DNA of 64,000 nucleotides from Pseudonocardia abyssalis (lineage in GTDB: Bacteria > Actinomycetota > Actinomycetes > Mycobacteriales > Pseudonocardiaceae). The position numbers were made by a program, and so were the translations under genes. Below the pieces are notes generated by a model, which was not told the DNA's origin, did no database searches, and saw nothing but the letters and a program-made list of their open reading frames with translations. Positions 49,005 to 57,771 of the stretch are shown piece after piece; position 1 is the stretch's first letter, and the number at the start of each line of letters is the position of its first letter. The stretch is from contig NZ_JADQDK010000001.1 of NCBI RefSeq assembly GCF_019263705.2, positions 3,348,001 through 3,412,000 of the forward strand. The letters are read 5' to 3'.

Positions 49005-50474
49005 GTGGCGGAACCCGTCGGCACCTTCTGCCTCGTCCTGCACAGCCACCTCCCCTGGCTCGCCCACCACGGCCGCTGGCCGGTCGGCGAGGAGTGGCTC
49101 TACCAGTCCTGGGCGCACTCCTACCTCCCCGTCCTCGACGTCGTGGAGCGCCTGGCCGCCGAGGGTCGCCGCGACCTGCTGACCCTCGGCGTCACGCCCG
49201 TCCTCGCCGCGCAGCTCGACGACCCGTACTCCCTGCGTGGCGTGCACGACTGGCTCGGCGGGTGGCTGCTGCGCGCGCACGAGGCCGCCGCACGGCTGCC
49301 CGAGCTGGGGGCGCACGAGCACCGCTCCGCGACCGCCGCGCTGGAGCTGTACGAGCGACGCTGGCGACACGGGGCGTCGCCGCTGCTGCGCGGGCTGTCC
49401 GACGGCGGCGCCCTCGAGCTGCTCGGCGGCCCCGCGACGCACCCGTTCGCACCGCTGCTGGAACCGTCGGTGCGGGAGTTCGCACTGGCCGCGGGCCTGG
49501 CCGACGCCCGGCTGCGGCTGGGGACCCGCCCGGCCGGGATCTGGGCGCCGGAGTGCGGGTACGCGCCGGGGATGGAGCACGAGTACGCCGCCGCGGGCGT
49601 GGCCCGCTTCCTCGTCGACGGCCCGGCGGTGCGCGGCGACACGGCGTTCGCGCAGCCCGTCGGTGGCTCCGACGTGCTCGCGTTCGCCCGCGACCTCGAC
49701 GTCACCTACCGCGTCTGGTCACCCCGCAAGGGCTACCCGGGCGGGCGCGACTACCGCGACTTCCACACCTACGACCACCCGTCGGGCCTCAAGCCCGCGC
49801 GCGTCACCGGCCACGCGATCGAGCCGTGGGACAAGGCGCCCTACGAGCCCGAGCGGGCGGCCGCCGCGGTGGCGCGCGACGCGGCCGACTTCGTCACCGT
49901 CGTCCGGGAACGGCTGACGGACCTGCGCGAGCAGCACGGCCGTCCCGCGCTGACCGTCGCCGCGTTCGACACCGAGCTGTTCGGACACTGGTGGCACGAG
50001 GGCCCGGCGTGGCTGGAGGCGGTCCTGCGCGCGCTGCCCGACGCGGGGGTGCGGGTGACGACGCTGCGTGGGGCCCTCGAGCACGGTCTCGTCGGCGATC
50101 CGGTGGACCTGCCGCCGTCGTCGTGGGGGTCGGGGAAGGACTGGCGGGTGTGGGCGGGCGTCGAGGACCTCGTCGCGCTGAACGCCGCGGTGCAGAAGAC
50201 CCTGCTGTCGGTCCCGCCCGCGGGCCCGGGCCGCGACCCGCTGCGCGACGCGCTGGCGCAGGAGGCGCTGCTCGCGCTGTCGAGCGACTGGGCGTTCATG
50301 GTCACGAAGGACTCCGCGGCCGGGTACGCCCGCGACCGCGCGCACGCCCACGCCGCACGCGTCGACGAGCTCGCGGCCCTGGTGCACGACGGCCGTCGCG
50401 GTGACGCGGAGCAGCGGGTCCGTTCCTGGCCGGCCCAACCCTTCGGCCACCTCGACGCCCGTGACCTGCGCTGA
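49005..50474 (+). CDS. GH57-family glycoside hydrolase/branching enzyme (Rv3031-like)
   Basis: A 489-residue (beta/alpha)7-barrel enzyme: LVLHSHLPWLAHHGRWPVGE at the start, the nucleophile glutamate in GIWAPECGYAPGMEHEY and the acid aspartate in VAAFDTELFGHWWHEGPAWL, then the C-terminal helical domain with SSDWAFMVTKDSAAGYARDR. This set is that of GH57 alpha-1,4-glucan branching enzymes. In the mycobacterial MGLP locus the orthologue Rv3031 is thought to act on the glucan. GTG 49005, 6 nt after a TAGCGT box (48993-48998). A hairpin follows the stop. Confidence 0.92.
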   Translation: MAEPVGTFCLVLHSHLPWLAHHGRWPVGEEWLYQSWAHSYLPVLDVVERLAAEGRRDLLTLGVTPVLAAQLDDPYSLRGVHDWLGGWLLRAHEAAARLPELGAHEHRSATAALELYERRWRHGASPLLRGLSDGGALELLGGPATHPFAPLLEPSVREFALAAGLADARLRLGTRPAGIWAPECGYAPGMEHEYAAAGVARFLVDGPAVRGDTAFAQPVGGSDVLAFARDLDVTYRVWSPRKGYPGGRDYRDFHTYDHPSGLKPARVTGHAIEPWDKAPYEPERAAAAVARDAADFVTVVRERLTDLREQHGRPALTVAAFDTELFGHWWHEGPAWLEAVLRALPDAGVRVTTLRGALEHGLVGDPVDLPPSSWGSGKDWRVWAGVEDLVALNAAVQKTLLSVPPAGPGRDPLRDALAQEALLALSSDWAFMVTKDSAAGYARDRAHAHAARVDELAALVHDGRRGDAEQRVRSWPAQPFGHLDARDLR

Positions 50475-50480
50475 CGCACC

Positions 50481-50522
50481 CGTGCGCGGAAAGGGTGGCT
50501 ATGACCGCCCTTTCCGCGCACG
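50481..50522. terminator. Terminator between GH57 and methyltransferase genes
   Basis: Fifteen-base arms (from 50481 and to 50522; CGTGCGCGGAAAGGG) with inner CC/GG-type contacts and a short loop, between convergent genes 6 bp from each stop. Confidence 0.85.
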
Positions 50523-50527
50523 ATCCC

Positions 50528-51376
50528 TCAGCGGACCCGCGCGATCATGATGTCCAGCGGATGGGGGACGTGCCCGTCCTCGACGATGCCGCCGAGGTAG
50601 TCGAGCACCGCACCGCGGACCGCCGCCGTCATCGACGCGGTGCGGGCGCCGACCAGGAAGTCGAACACCGCCTCGCCCCGGCCGCACGGGTCGGTGAGGA
50701 CGTCGGCGACGCCGAGGTGCCCGACCAGGGTCTCGGTGCGGACGTCGAGCGCGCGGAGATCGAGCTCACCGAGGACGTCGCCCGCGAACCACGGCCGGTG
50801 CTCGCCCCACGGGCAGAGCAGCTCGGTGAGCACGCAGAGCGGGGCGAGCGGGGCGGTCGCGGCGACGAGCAGGCCACCGGGGCGCAGCATCGTCAGCGCG
50901 TGGTCGAGCGCGGTGCCCAGGTCGTCGACGTAGTAGAGGGAGTGGACGAAGTGGACCAGGTCGGCCGGGGTGCCGGCGTCGTGCTCGGCGAAGTCGCCGA
51001 CGACGACCGACGGCGTCAGCGCCGCGGCCGGGAGCGCGACCAGCCGGCCGACGAAACCCATCGCGGACGGCGCGTGCGGCTCGACACCGGTGTAGTGGAC
51101 GCGGCGCCCGTCCGTGGCCAGGGCTGCGGCGAGCGGGGCGTCGATGCTGCCGTCGCCCACCCCGACCCCGACGACCCGCACCGGGTCGCACCCGTCGAGC
51201 AGCGGGGGCAACGCCGTGGCCATCCAGTCCTGCAGCAGCCGGCGCTGGTCGCTCGCCGCCTCGTACTCGGCGTGCGTGAGCGCGTACCGCTCGCCGGTCA
51301 GCGCCGGCAGAGGTCTCGCCCCGCGGAGCTCGTCGCGCAGACGGTCCAGCGGAAGGGTCGAGCCCAGGGTGGTCAC
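50528..51376 (-). CDS. SAM-dependent methyltransferase, histamine-methyltransferase-like
   Basis: A 282-residue class I methyltransferase. The N-terminal ALTHAEYEAASDQRRLLQDW resembles small-molecule N-methyltransferases of the histamine type; motif I is VVGVGVGDGSIDAPLAA, followed by the acidic residue in YTGVEPH and the hallmark FVHSLYYVDDL. The substrate is unknown. GTG 51376. It is divergent from a second methyltransferase with 61 bp between, and the two flank a shared promoter. Not part of the conserved mycobacterial order, so an accessory gene. Confidence 0.82.
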   Translation of the reverse strand: MTTLGSTLPLDRLRDELRGARPLPALTGERYALTHAEYEAASDQRRLLQDWMATALPPLLDGCDPVRVVGVGVGDGSIDAPLAAALATDGRRVHYTGVEPHAPSAMGFVGRLVALPAAALTPSVVVGDFAEHDAGTPADLVHFVHSLYYVDDLGTALDHALTMLRPGGLLVAATAPLAPLCVLTELLCPWGEHRPWFAGDVLGELDLRALDVRTETLVGHLGVADVLTDPCGRGEAVFDFLVGARTASMTAAVRGAVLDYLGGIVEDGHVPHPLDIMIARVR

Positions 51377-51437
51377 ACCTCAACGTAGGGGCCCGAACCG
51401 GTCGCGGCGCGCCGAACGGCGTGGTTGGGTTCGTACG

Positions 51438-52259
51438 GTGACCACTCCCGACACGGCCAGACGCAGTCTCGACCACTGGAGCGAGGCGGGTCGCACGGAG
51501 ATGGAGGCGTTCTACGCCCTCGCCACGGAGGACTACCGCCAGCTCGCCGACGCCCGCGACTGGGCCGCTGACCTGCGCGACCACACCCTCGACGGCCGCA
51601 TCCGGCTGCTCGACGTCGCCTGCGGCAGCGGCAAGTTCCCCGCCGCGCTGCTGAAGAAGGGCCTACCGTCGCACCCGCCCGTCGCCGTCGACCTGCTCGA
51701 TCCCTCCGGTTTCAGCATCGCCGAGGCCCGCGCCGTGCTGCGCACCCCGTTCGCCGCGGCGGGTGAGCACGAGCTGTTCCTGCAGGACTTCCGGGCGCGC
51801 GGCGCCTACGACGTCGCCTGGGCCACCCACGCCCTCTACGCGCTGCCGCCCGACCAGCTCGGCGCGGGCGTCGCGCGGATGGTGGCGGCGCTGCGCCCGG
51901 GCGGCTTCGGGGTCATCGCGCAGGCCTGTGCGGGCTCGCACTACCTCGCGTTCTACGAGGCCTACCGCGCCCAGTTCGCGCCCGCGGTCACCCCGTACAC
52001 CGACGCGGAGGGCGTGGCCGACGCCCTGGGCGCCGCCGGGGTGCGGCCGACGATCGTGCCGATCCACTACACGACCGGCTCCGCCGACCGCGCCGTCGTC
52101 GAGGGGTTCCTGCAGCGCTGCGCGTTCGACGGCACCGTGTCGCTGGACGCGATGGAGTCCGACGGGCCGCTGGGCACCTACCTGGCCGGGTGCCGCGGCG
52201 CCGACGGCTCCTACTCCTTCACCCACGAGACCCACCTGATGACGTGGGAGAGCCGGTGA
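51438..52259 (+). CDS. SAM-dependent methyltransferase
   Basis: A 273-residue class I methyltransferase: DHWSEAGRTEMEAFYALATE opening, motif I RLLDVACGSGKFPAALLKKG, motif with DVAWATHALYALPPDQLGAG, and a C-terminal THETHLMTWESR. Its opening resembles small-molecule methyltransferases and the pair with the divergent gene at 50528 suggests sequential or alternative methylations. The stop overlaps the start of the dioxygenase gene (GTGA), so those two are coupled. GTG 51438. Confidence 0.83.
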   Translation: MTTPDTARRSLDHWSEAGRTEMEAFYALATEDYRQLADARDWAADLRDHTLDGRIRLLDVACGSGKFPAALLKKGLPSHPPVAVDLLDPSGFSIAEARAVLRTPFAAAGEHELFLQDFRARGAYDVAWATHALYALPPDQLGAGVARMVAALRPGGFGVIAQACAGSHYLAFYEAYRAQFAPAVTPYTDAEGVADALGAAGVRPTIVPIHYTTGSADRAVVEGFLQRCAFDGTVSLDAMESDGPLGTYLAGCRGADGSYSFTHETHLMTWESR

Positions 52260-53213
52260 ACCCGTACCTCTCCGCCACGACGGCGGCGGGTGACGCCTCG
52301 GACGTCGCGGTGGAGTGGGACCGCGGCAACGACCAGTGGTGGGACTGGTACATGTCCCTGGCCGACGGCCCCACCCCGTCCGGCCCCCTGACCGACCCCG
52401 CGCCGCACGACCCCGGCCCTCTCCCCTCCGACGTCGCCCTGGCCGCCGAGCTCGCCGAGCCCTACCCGCTCACCGACGCGCAGATCTCGGCGTACCGCGC
52501 GGACTCGTTCGTCAGGCTGCCGAGGGTGCTCTCCCCCGGGCGGCCTGGAGCGGTTGCGGGTGCGGGTGCGCGAGATGCTCGACGCCGCCGTCGACCCCGC
52601 CGTCGGGTTCCAGAGCCTGGAGATGATGTGGCTCGACGACCCGCTGCTGCGCGCCGCGGTGCTCTCGCCGCGGATCGGCGGGATCGCGGCCGGGCTGCTC
52701 GGGGTCGGGCAGGTGCGGCTCTACCACGACAACGCGCTGTCGAAGGAGCCCGGCGCGGGGCGCACCCCGTGGCACTTCGACGCGCACCACTTCCCGCTCG
52801 CCTCCGCCGACGTCCTGACGGCGTGGATCCCGCTGCAGCCCACGCCGCGCGAGATGGGGCCGCTGGCGTTCGCGCGCGGCGCCGACACGTGGCGGCTGGT
52901 CGAGGACGTCGAGTTCGACAAGCACGGCACGACGTACGACCGCGGGGTGTCCGAGGCGTTCCGGGCGCACGAGGTCGACGTCGAGGACGGGCCGTTCGCG
53001 GCGGGCGAGATGAGCTTCCACTCCGCCCACTGCTTCCACACCGCGGCCGCCAACCGCACGACCGCCCCGCGCACGGTGCTCGCCACCACCTACTTCGCCG
53101 ACGGCGTGCGCGTGGTCGACGCCCCGACGATGGTGAGCGGTGACTGGCGCAAGTTCATCCCCGGAGCGGAACCCGGGGCAGTGGTGGCGAGCGAACACAA
53201 CCCCCTGATCTGA
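52256..53213 (+). pseudogene. Phytanoyl-CoA dioxygenase-like, frameshifted
   Basis: Fe(II)/2-oxoglutarate dioxygenase. N-terminal frame from GTG 52256 (EWDRGNDQWWDWYMSLADGP) reaches VRLPRVLSPG and then shifts by one base within CCCCCGGGCGG at 52533-52543; the remaining frame (ERLRVRVREMLDAAVDPAVG onward) ends at 53213. That part has the metal triad H-x-D in TPWHFDAHHFPL and the distal His in FHSAHCFHTAAANR, plus the 2-oxoglutarate Arg nearby, so it would be active if the frame is restored. The shift sits in a homopolymer-like run, typical of sequencing error. Uncorrected, it would be split in two. Confidence 0.75.
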
Positions 53214-53218
53214 CCCCG

Positions 53219-53291
53219 CGAGTCGCCGTTCCTGCGCCCCCGAGTCGCGAGATCGACGCCCGCGAGTCGCTGTTCTCCCGCCCGTGAGAGC
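53219..53291. repeat. 22-bp repeat array, CGAGTCG orientation, upstream of GT4 gene
   Basis: Cores at 53219, 53241 and 53263, exactly 22 bp apart, with a degenerate fourth unit about 53285. It starts 6 bp after the dioxygenase stop. Confidence 0.9.
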
Positions 53292-53336
53292 TCGGGCCAC
53301 CGAACGGTCCGACCGGACCGCAGGCCGGGAATCCAG

Positions 53337-53431
53337 CGACTCGCGGGCGCGGAACTGGCGACTCGCGGGCGCAGAACTGGCGACTCGCGGACGGGTGGGG
53401 CCCGGCTCGCGCGCTGCCCCGCCCCGACTCG
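53337..53431. repeat. 22-bp repeat array, CGACTCG orientation, upstream of GT4 gene
   Basis: Cores at 53337, 53359, 53381, 53403 (CGGCTCG) and 53425, each step exactly 22 bp. It faces the CGAGTCG array 45 bp upstream, as the two arrays in the acyltransferase gene do, and ends 52 bp before the GT4 start. Confidence 0.9.
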
Positions 53432-53482
53432 CGGGGTGGGGTGCGCCGGGGGCCTACCCGTACCGGCTAGTAGGTTCTGTCG

Positions 53483-54736
53483 ATGCGGGTGCTGATGGTG
53501 TCCTGGGAGTACCCCCCGGTCGTGGTCGGCGGGCTGGGTCGGCACGTGCACGCGCTGGCCACCGAGCTGGCCGCGGCGGGCCACGACGTCGTCGTGCTGG
53601 CCCGCCACCCCACCGGCAGCGACGCCGGCACCCACCCCACCAGCCTCGACACCCGGGACGGGGTGCGCGTGCTGCGGGTCGCCGAGGACCCCGCGCACCT
53701 GGAGTTCGCGCGCGACATGGTGGCGTGGACGCTCGCGATGGGTCACGCGATGGTCCGCGCCGCCCTCACCCGCCTCGCGGACTGGCGCCCGGACGTCGTC
53801 CACGCCCACGACTGGCTCGTCGCCCACCCCGCGATCGCGCTCGCCGACGTACTGGGCACCCCGCTCGTCGCCACGATCCACGCGACCGAGGCGGGCCGGT
53901 TCAACGGCTGGCTGTCCTCGCCGACGAGCCGTCAGGTGCACTCCACGGAGTGGTGGCTGGCGAACCGCGCCGACACCGTCGTCACCTGCTCGGCGGCGAT
54001 GCGCGGCGAGGTGGCCGAGCTGTTCGACCTCGACCCCGCCCCGATCACTGTGCTGCACAACGGGATCGAGCAACGCAGTTGGCGCGTGCCGCGGCGGCGG
54101 GTCGTAGCGGCCCGCGAGCACCACTCCCCCGACGGCGCGCCGCTGCTGCTGTACTTCGGCCGCCTGGAGTACGAGAAGGGCGTCCACGACCTGATCGCCG
54201 CACTCCCGCGGATCCGACGGGCCCACCCGGGCACGCGGCTGCTCGTCGCCGGGACCGGCACCGCGACGGAACTCCTCGACGACGCCGTGCGCACCCACCG
54301 TGTCCGACGCAGCGTCGCGTTCCTCGGGCACCTGCCCGACGCCGACCTCGCCGCGCTGCTCGCGGGCGTCGACGCGGTCGTGCTCCCCAGCCGCTACGAG
54401 CCGTTCGGCATCGTCGCGCTGGAGGCGGCCGCGGCGGGGGCGCCACTGGTGGCGTCGACCGCGGGCGGGCTGGGCGACATCGTCGTCGACGGCGTCAGCG
54501 GGATCTCGTTCCCACCCGGCGACGTGCCGGCGCTCGCCCGAGCCGTCGGACGGGTCCTCACCGACCCGGCATCCGCGCGACGGCGGGCCCGCACCGCGCG
54601 GACGCGGCTGGGCGACGAGTTCGACTGGACGCACATCGCCGCCGCGACCGCGGAGGTCTACGCACGCACGACGGCGGGCGGGCCGATCGAGCTGGCCCGC
54701 CCGAAGATCCCCACGGGGAACGTGTTCGACAGGTAG
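53483..54736 (+). CDS. Alpha-1,4-glucosyltransferase, GT4 family (Rv3032-like)
   Basis: A 417-residue retaining GT-B glycosyltransferase. The N-terminal donor-side motif VVVGGLGRHVHALATELAAA, the DVVHAHDWLVAHPAIAL acceptor domain, and the C-terminal E-x7-E region PSRYEPFGIVALEAAAAGAP with GGLGDIVVDGVSG are those of GT4 glycogen synthase-type enzymes. Rv3032 in mycobacteria elongates the alpha-1,4-glucan of methylglucose lipopolysaccharide and contributes to glycogen. Here the same function is inferred. ATG 53483. Separated from GH57 by the accessory module and the repeat arrays. Confidence 0.92.
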   Translation: MRVLMVSWEYPPVVVGGLGRHVHALATELAAAGHDVVVLARHPTGSDAGTHPTSLDTRDGVRVLRVAEDPAHLEFARDMVAWTLAMGHAMVRAALTRLADWRPDVVHAHDWLVAHPAIALADVLGTPLVATIHATEAGRFNGWLSSPTSRQVHSTEWWLANRADTVVTCSAAMRGEVAELFDLDPAPITVLHNGIEQRSWRVPRRRVVAAREHHSPDGAPLLLYFGRLEYEKGVHDLIAALPRIRRAHPGTRLLVAGTGTATELLDDAVRTHRVRRSVAFLGHLPDADLAALLAGVDAVVLPSRYEPFGIVALEAAAAGAPLVASTAGGLGDIVVDGVSGISFPPGDVPALARAVGRVLTDPASARRRARTARTRLGDEFDWTHIAAATAEVYARTTAGGPIELARPKIPTGNVFDR

Positions 54737-54737
54737 A

Positions 54738-54896
54738 TCAGGCCGCGTCCTGCGAGAGGGCCACCGCGATCGCGTTCGGGTACTCGGCGACGAGCTCGCG
54801 AACCAGGTCGTCGCGGTCCTCGGCGACCGCCTCGTTGACGGCGACGGTGTAGGACACCTCGAGCTCCTGCAGGCGCGAGACGGTGCGGTCGTTCAT
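54738..54896 (-). CDS. Small conserved protein next to GT4 gene
   Basis: A 52-residue acidic protein: NDRTVSRLQELEVSYTVAVN, then AVAEDRDDLVRELVAEYPN. ATG 54896 behind a strong AAGGAGCTC site; the frame is open upstream but the longer start has no ribosome site. A small gene of similar size (Rv3032A) sits at this point in mycobacteria and may be the counterpart. Function unknown. Its stop is 1 bp from the end of the convergent glycosyltransferase gene. Confidence 0.75.
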   Translation of the reverse strand: MNDRTVSRLQELEVSYTVAVNEAVAEDRDDLVRELVAEYPNAIAVALSQDAA

Positions 54897-54976
54897 CGGG
54901 AGCTCCTTCGGGTCGGTGTGCGCTTCCACCTGACCAACGGCCGGAGCGGCGACGCTGTTACCGACTCGGACACAGC

Positions 54977-55729
54977 TCACATCGATTCAGCGCGGGCGAT
55001 GCGTTCCTGCACCGCCGCGGCGGTCTTGCGGGCGATGTCGGCGATCGCGGCCCGCTCGTCGGCGGCGGCGCGGTAGTCGTCGAGCCGGTTGCGCACCACC
55101 CGCGCCGGCGCCCCGACGGCGATCGAGTACTCCGGGACGTCACCGCGCGCGACCGCGTGGGCGCCGAGCACCGAGCCCCGGCCCACCCGCGTGCCCCGCA
55201 GCACCGACACCTTCGTGCCGATCCAGCAGTCCGGCCCGATCCGCACCGGCGTCTTGACGATCCCCTGGTCCTTGATCGGGATGGTGACGTCGTCGATGCG
55301 GTGGTCGAAGTCGGTGACGTAGCACCAGTCGGCGACGATCGTGGCCGCACCGATCTCGACGTCGAGGTAGCAGTTGACGGTGTTGTCCTTGCCGAACACG
55401 ACCTTGTCGCCGATCCGCAGCGACCCCTCGTGACAGCGCAGGGAGTTGCCGTCGCCGATGTGCACCCAGCGGCCGATCTCCAGGCGCCCGTACCCGGCGC
55501 GGGCGTGCAGCTCGACCCGCTTGCCGAGGAACACCATGCCGCGCAGCACCACGTGCGGGTTCACCGCCCGGAAGCGCAGGAGCCGCCAGTAGCGGACCAG
55601 GTACCAGGGCGTGTACGCCCGGTTGCGCAGCACCCAGCGCAGCGAGGCGAGGGTGAGGAAGCGGGCCTGACGGGGGTCGCGGCGCCCGGCCCAGCGGTCG
55701 CGCAGCGGCGACCCCCACATGCTCGTCAT
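54977..55729 (-). CDS. Left-handed beta-helix acyltransferase (OctT / Rv3034c-like)
   Basis: A 250-residue protein: a membrane-associating N-terminus (LRWVLRNRAYTPWYLVRYWR) and hexapeptide repeats forming a left-handed helix (VHIGDGNSLRCHEGSLRIGD, then IGPDCWIGTKVSVLRGTRVG). Rv3034c at the same position is the octanoyltransferase that acylates diglucosylglycerate in methylglucose lipopolysaccharide synthesis. Synteny and fold support the same role here. ATG 55729 (MTSMWGSPLRDRW). An acetyl- rather than octanoyl-donor is the alternative from fold alone. Confidence 0.87.
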   Translation of the reverse strand: MTSMWGSPLRDRWAGRRDPRQARFLTLASLRWVLRNRAYTPWYLVRYWRLLRFRAVNPHVVLRGMVFLGKRVELHARAGYGRLEIGRWVHIGDGNSLRCHEGSLRIGDKVVFGKDNTVNCYLDVEIGAATIVADWCYVTDFDHRIDDVTIPIKDQGIVKTPVRIGPDCWIGTKVSVLRGTRVGRGSVLGAHAVARGDVPEYSIAVGAPARVVRNRLDDYRAAADERAAIADIARKTAAAVQERIARAESM

Positions 55730-55872
55730 GCGCCGATGATGCCGGACGCCCCCGCGCCGGCCGGCGTGAGCCGGGACACGAGGTCGTCGACGGGGTACGG
55801 GGATGGTCAGCGTGCGGGGGTGCGGCGCCTGACCGGCCGTGTCGGTGCGACCGGAAGCGGGTACCTGCGGAG

Positions 55873-56088
55873 ATGACCACATCTGACGAGGAGCTCGACC
55901 GCGTCGTCTCCCGCCGCGTCGACAACCCCACCCGGGCCGAGCCGGGCGACGACCGCGTGCACGCCGCCGCCGACGCCTCCGCCGAGGACACTCCCGACAC
56001 GGACCCGGGTGGCAGCGGGGGCGCGGCCGACCGCGCCGCGACCGACCTCGAGTCCGACGACGAGAGCGAACCGACGCGGTCGGAGTAG
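55873..56088 (+). CDS. Small acidic hypothetical protein
   Basis: A 71-residue strongly acidic, low-complexity frame (TTSDEELDRVVSRRVDNPTR, then Asp/Glu/Ser/Thr-rich to the end, DLESDDESEPTRSE). Likely disordered. Starts at ATG 55873 with GGAG directly before it, too close for an ideal ribosome site. It ends 1 bp from the convergent ribokinase-like gene. No family recognised. Confidence 0.45.
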   Translation: MTTSDEELDRVVSRRVDNPTRAEPGDDRVHAAADASAEDTPDTDPGGSGGAADRAATDLESDDESEPTRSE

Positions 56089-56089
56089 A

Positions 56090-56944
56090 TCAGCCGGTCG
56101 GCATCCCGGCCCGCGCGCCGACGGCCCCCACCGAGACCGACGCGGCGCGCACCGCGACCCGCACCGCGTCGGCGAGGGCGTCGCCCGCCGCCAGCCGCGC
56201 GGCGAGCACGCCGTTGAACGTGTCGCCGGCCCCCGTGGTGTCGCGGACGGTCGCCGTGGGAGCCGGGACCGTCTCGACGACGGAGTCGACGACGAGCGCC
56301 CCGGCACCGCCCAGCGTCACCACGACCGGCGCCCCGGTCCGCTCCCGGATCCGTCGTGCCGCTACGCCCACCTCGTCGGTGGGGGCGCCGAGGCGGGCGG
56401 CCAGGTCGAGGCACTCCCCCCGGTTCGGGGTGAGGATCGGCCCGGCGTCGAGCGCGGCGACCACGGCGTCGGTGACCGGTGCGGGGTTCAGCACGCACGG
56501 GATGCCGGTCCGCAACGCCGCGAGCACGGCGTCGTCGTTGATCTCGGTGCTGACCAGCACGCACCGCGTGCCCGGCGGGACGGTCACGGACGCCGGGACG
56601 TGGGCGTTGGCGCCCGCCCCCACCGCGATCTGGTTCTCCCCCGCCGCATCGACGACGATCAGCGCGACCCCGGTGGCCCGCCCGGGAAGCACCGCCACCC
56701 CGGAGACGTCGACGCCCTCGGCGCGCAACTCGTCGAGGGCCGCGGCACCGAGGTCGTCGTCGCCCACCGCCCCGACCAGCACGACGGCGGCCCCGGCCCG
56801 CGCGGCCGCGACCGCCGCGTTCGCCCCCTTGCCACCGCCGAAGCGCTCCATCCCGTCGCCGACGACCGTCTCCCCCGGCCCGGGGAGCCGCGGCGCGGCC
56901 ACGACGAGGTCGACGTTGACCGCTCCCACCACGAGCACGCTCAC
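56090..56944 (-). CDS. Ribokinase-like PfkB-family kinase
   Basis: A 284-residue sugar kinase: substrate signature RFGGGKGANAAVAAARAGAA and the catalytic/anion-hole motif VRDTTGAGDTFNGVLAARLA, with INPNPAPVT-type NPAP (CVLNPAPVTDAVVAALDAG) typical of ribokinase. GTG 56944 overlaps the upstream permease stop by 4 nt. As the last gene of the importer operon, opposite a nucleoside hydrolase, it probably phosphorylates ribose freed from nucleosides. Deoxyribose or other pentoses are possible. Confidence 0.88.
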   Translation of the reverse strand: MSVLVVGAVNVDLVVAAPRLPGPGETVVGDGMERFGGGKGANAAVAAARAGAAVVLVGAVGDDDLGAAALDELRAEGVDVSGVAVLPGRATGVALIVVDAAGENQIAVGAGANAHVPASVTVPPGTRCVLVSTEINDDAVLAALRTGIPCVLNPAPVTDAVVAALDAGPILTPNRGECLDLAARLGAPTDEVGVAARRIRERTGAPVVVTLGGAGALVVDSVVETVPAPTATVRDTTGAGDTFNGVLAARLAAGDALADAVRVAVRAASVSVGAVGARAGMPTG

Positions 56945-57771
56945 ACCCGGGAAGCTACCCCCGCCTCCGGTCCCCACCGCGCGAGCAGCGCGGCCTCGAG
57001 CACCGTCATCGCCTCGTAGAGCACGATCGAGACCAGCACCGACATCGCGACGACGGTCCACACGCCGCCGTAGTTGCCCGAGCCCTTGTAGCCCGAGAGC
57101 ACCCCGCCCATCCCCTCGAACCCGACCAGCCACTCCGCGAGCATCGCGCCGACGATCGCGCCGGGCACCGAGATCCGCGCCGAGGCGAGGAACTGCGGCA
57201 GCGCCGACGGGATCCGCACCGCCACCAGCGCCGTCAGCGCGGACCCGCCGTTGACGCGCACGACGTCGAGGGACTGGGGGTTGGCCGCACCGAGCCCGAG
57301 CACGATGTTCACCAGCGCCGGGAAGAGCACGACGATCGCCGCGATCACCGCGATCCCGATCTTGCCCTGCCCGAACACCAGGAGCAGCAACGGCGCCATC
57401 GCGACCAGCGGGACCGAGCGCAGCAGCATCGCGATCGGCAGGAACGCCACCTCGAAGGGCTTCCACAGCACGAACCCGATCGCGACGGCGGTGGCGATCA
57501 CCATGCCCGAGCCGAACCCGATCGCCGCGTTGACCAGCGTGGTGCCCAGCGCCGCGAGGCTGTCGGCGCGGGCCTGCTCCGCGGTGAGCGACGCCGGCCG
57601 GACGCCGCGCTCGGGCGCGTCGGAGAACAGGTAGGCCCACACGTCGGACGGTGACTTGCCCACGAACGACGACACGTCGAACAGGGACAGCAGCGCCGCC
57701 CACAGCGCCACCAGCACCACGACGGCGATCCCGATCGTGACGACGGCCCGGCCCAGCCGCGCGGCGATCAC
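56941..57771 (-). CDS. ABC transporter permease (SsuC/ThiX type)
   Basis: A 276-residue permease with about six helices and the EAA-type loop VRVNGGSALTALVAVRIPSA. It is of the NitT/TauT subgroup whose substrates include taurine, nitrate and pyrimidine precursors. GTG 57771 overlaps the stop of the second permease (GTGA), and its own stop overlaps the kinase start. Forms a heterodimeric channel with the permease at 57768. Confidence 0.88.
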   Translation of the reverse strand: MIAARLGRAVVTIGIAVVVLVALWAALLSLFDVSSFVGKSPSDVWAYLFSDAPERGVRPASLTAEQARADSLAALGTTLVNAAIGFGSGMVIATAVAIGFVLWKPFEVAFLPIAMLLRSVPLVAMAPLLLLVFGQGKIGIAVIAAIVVLFPALVNIVLGLGAANPQSLDVVRVNGGSALTALVAVRIPSALPQFLASARISVPGAIVGAMLAEWLVGFEGMGGVLSGYKGSGNYGGVWTVVAMSVLVSIVLYEAMTVLEAALLARWGPEAGVASRV

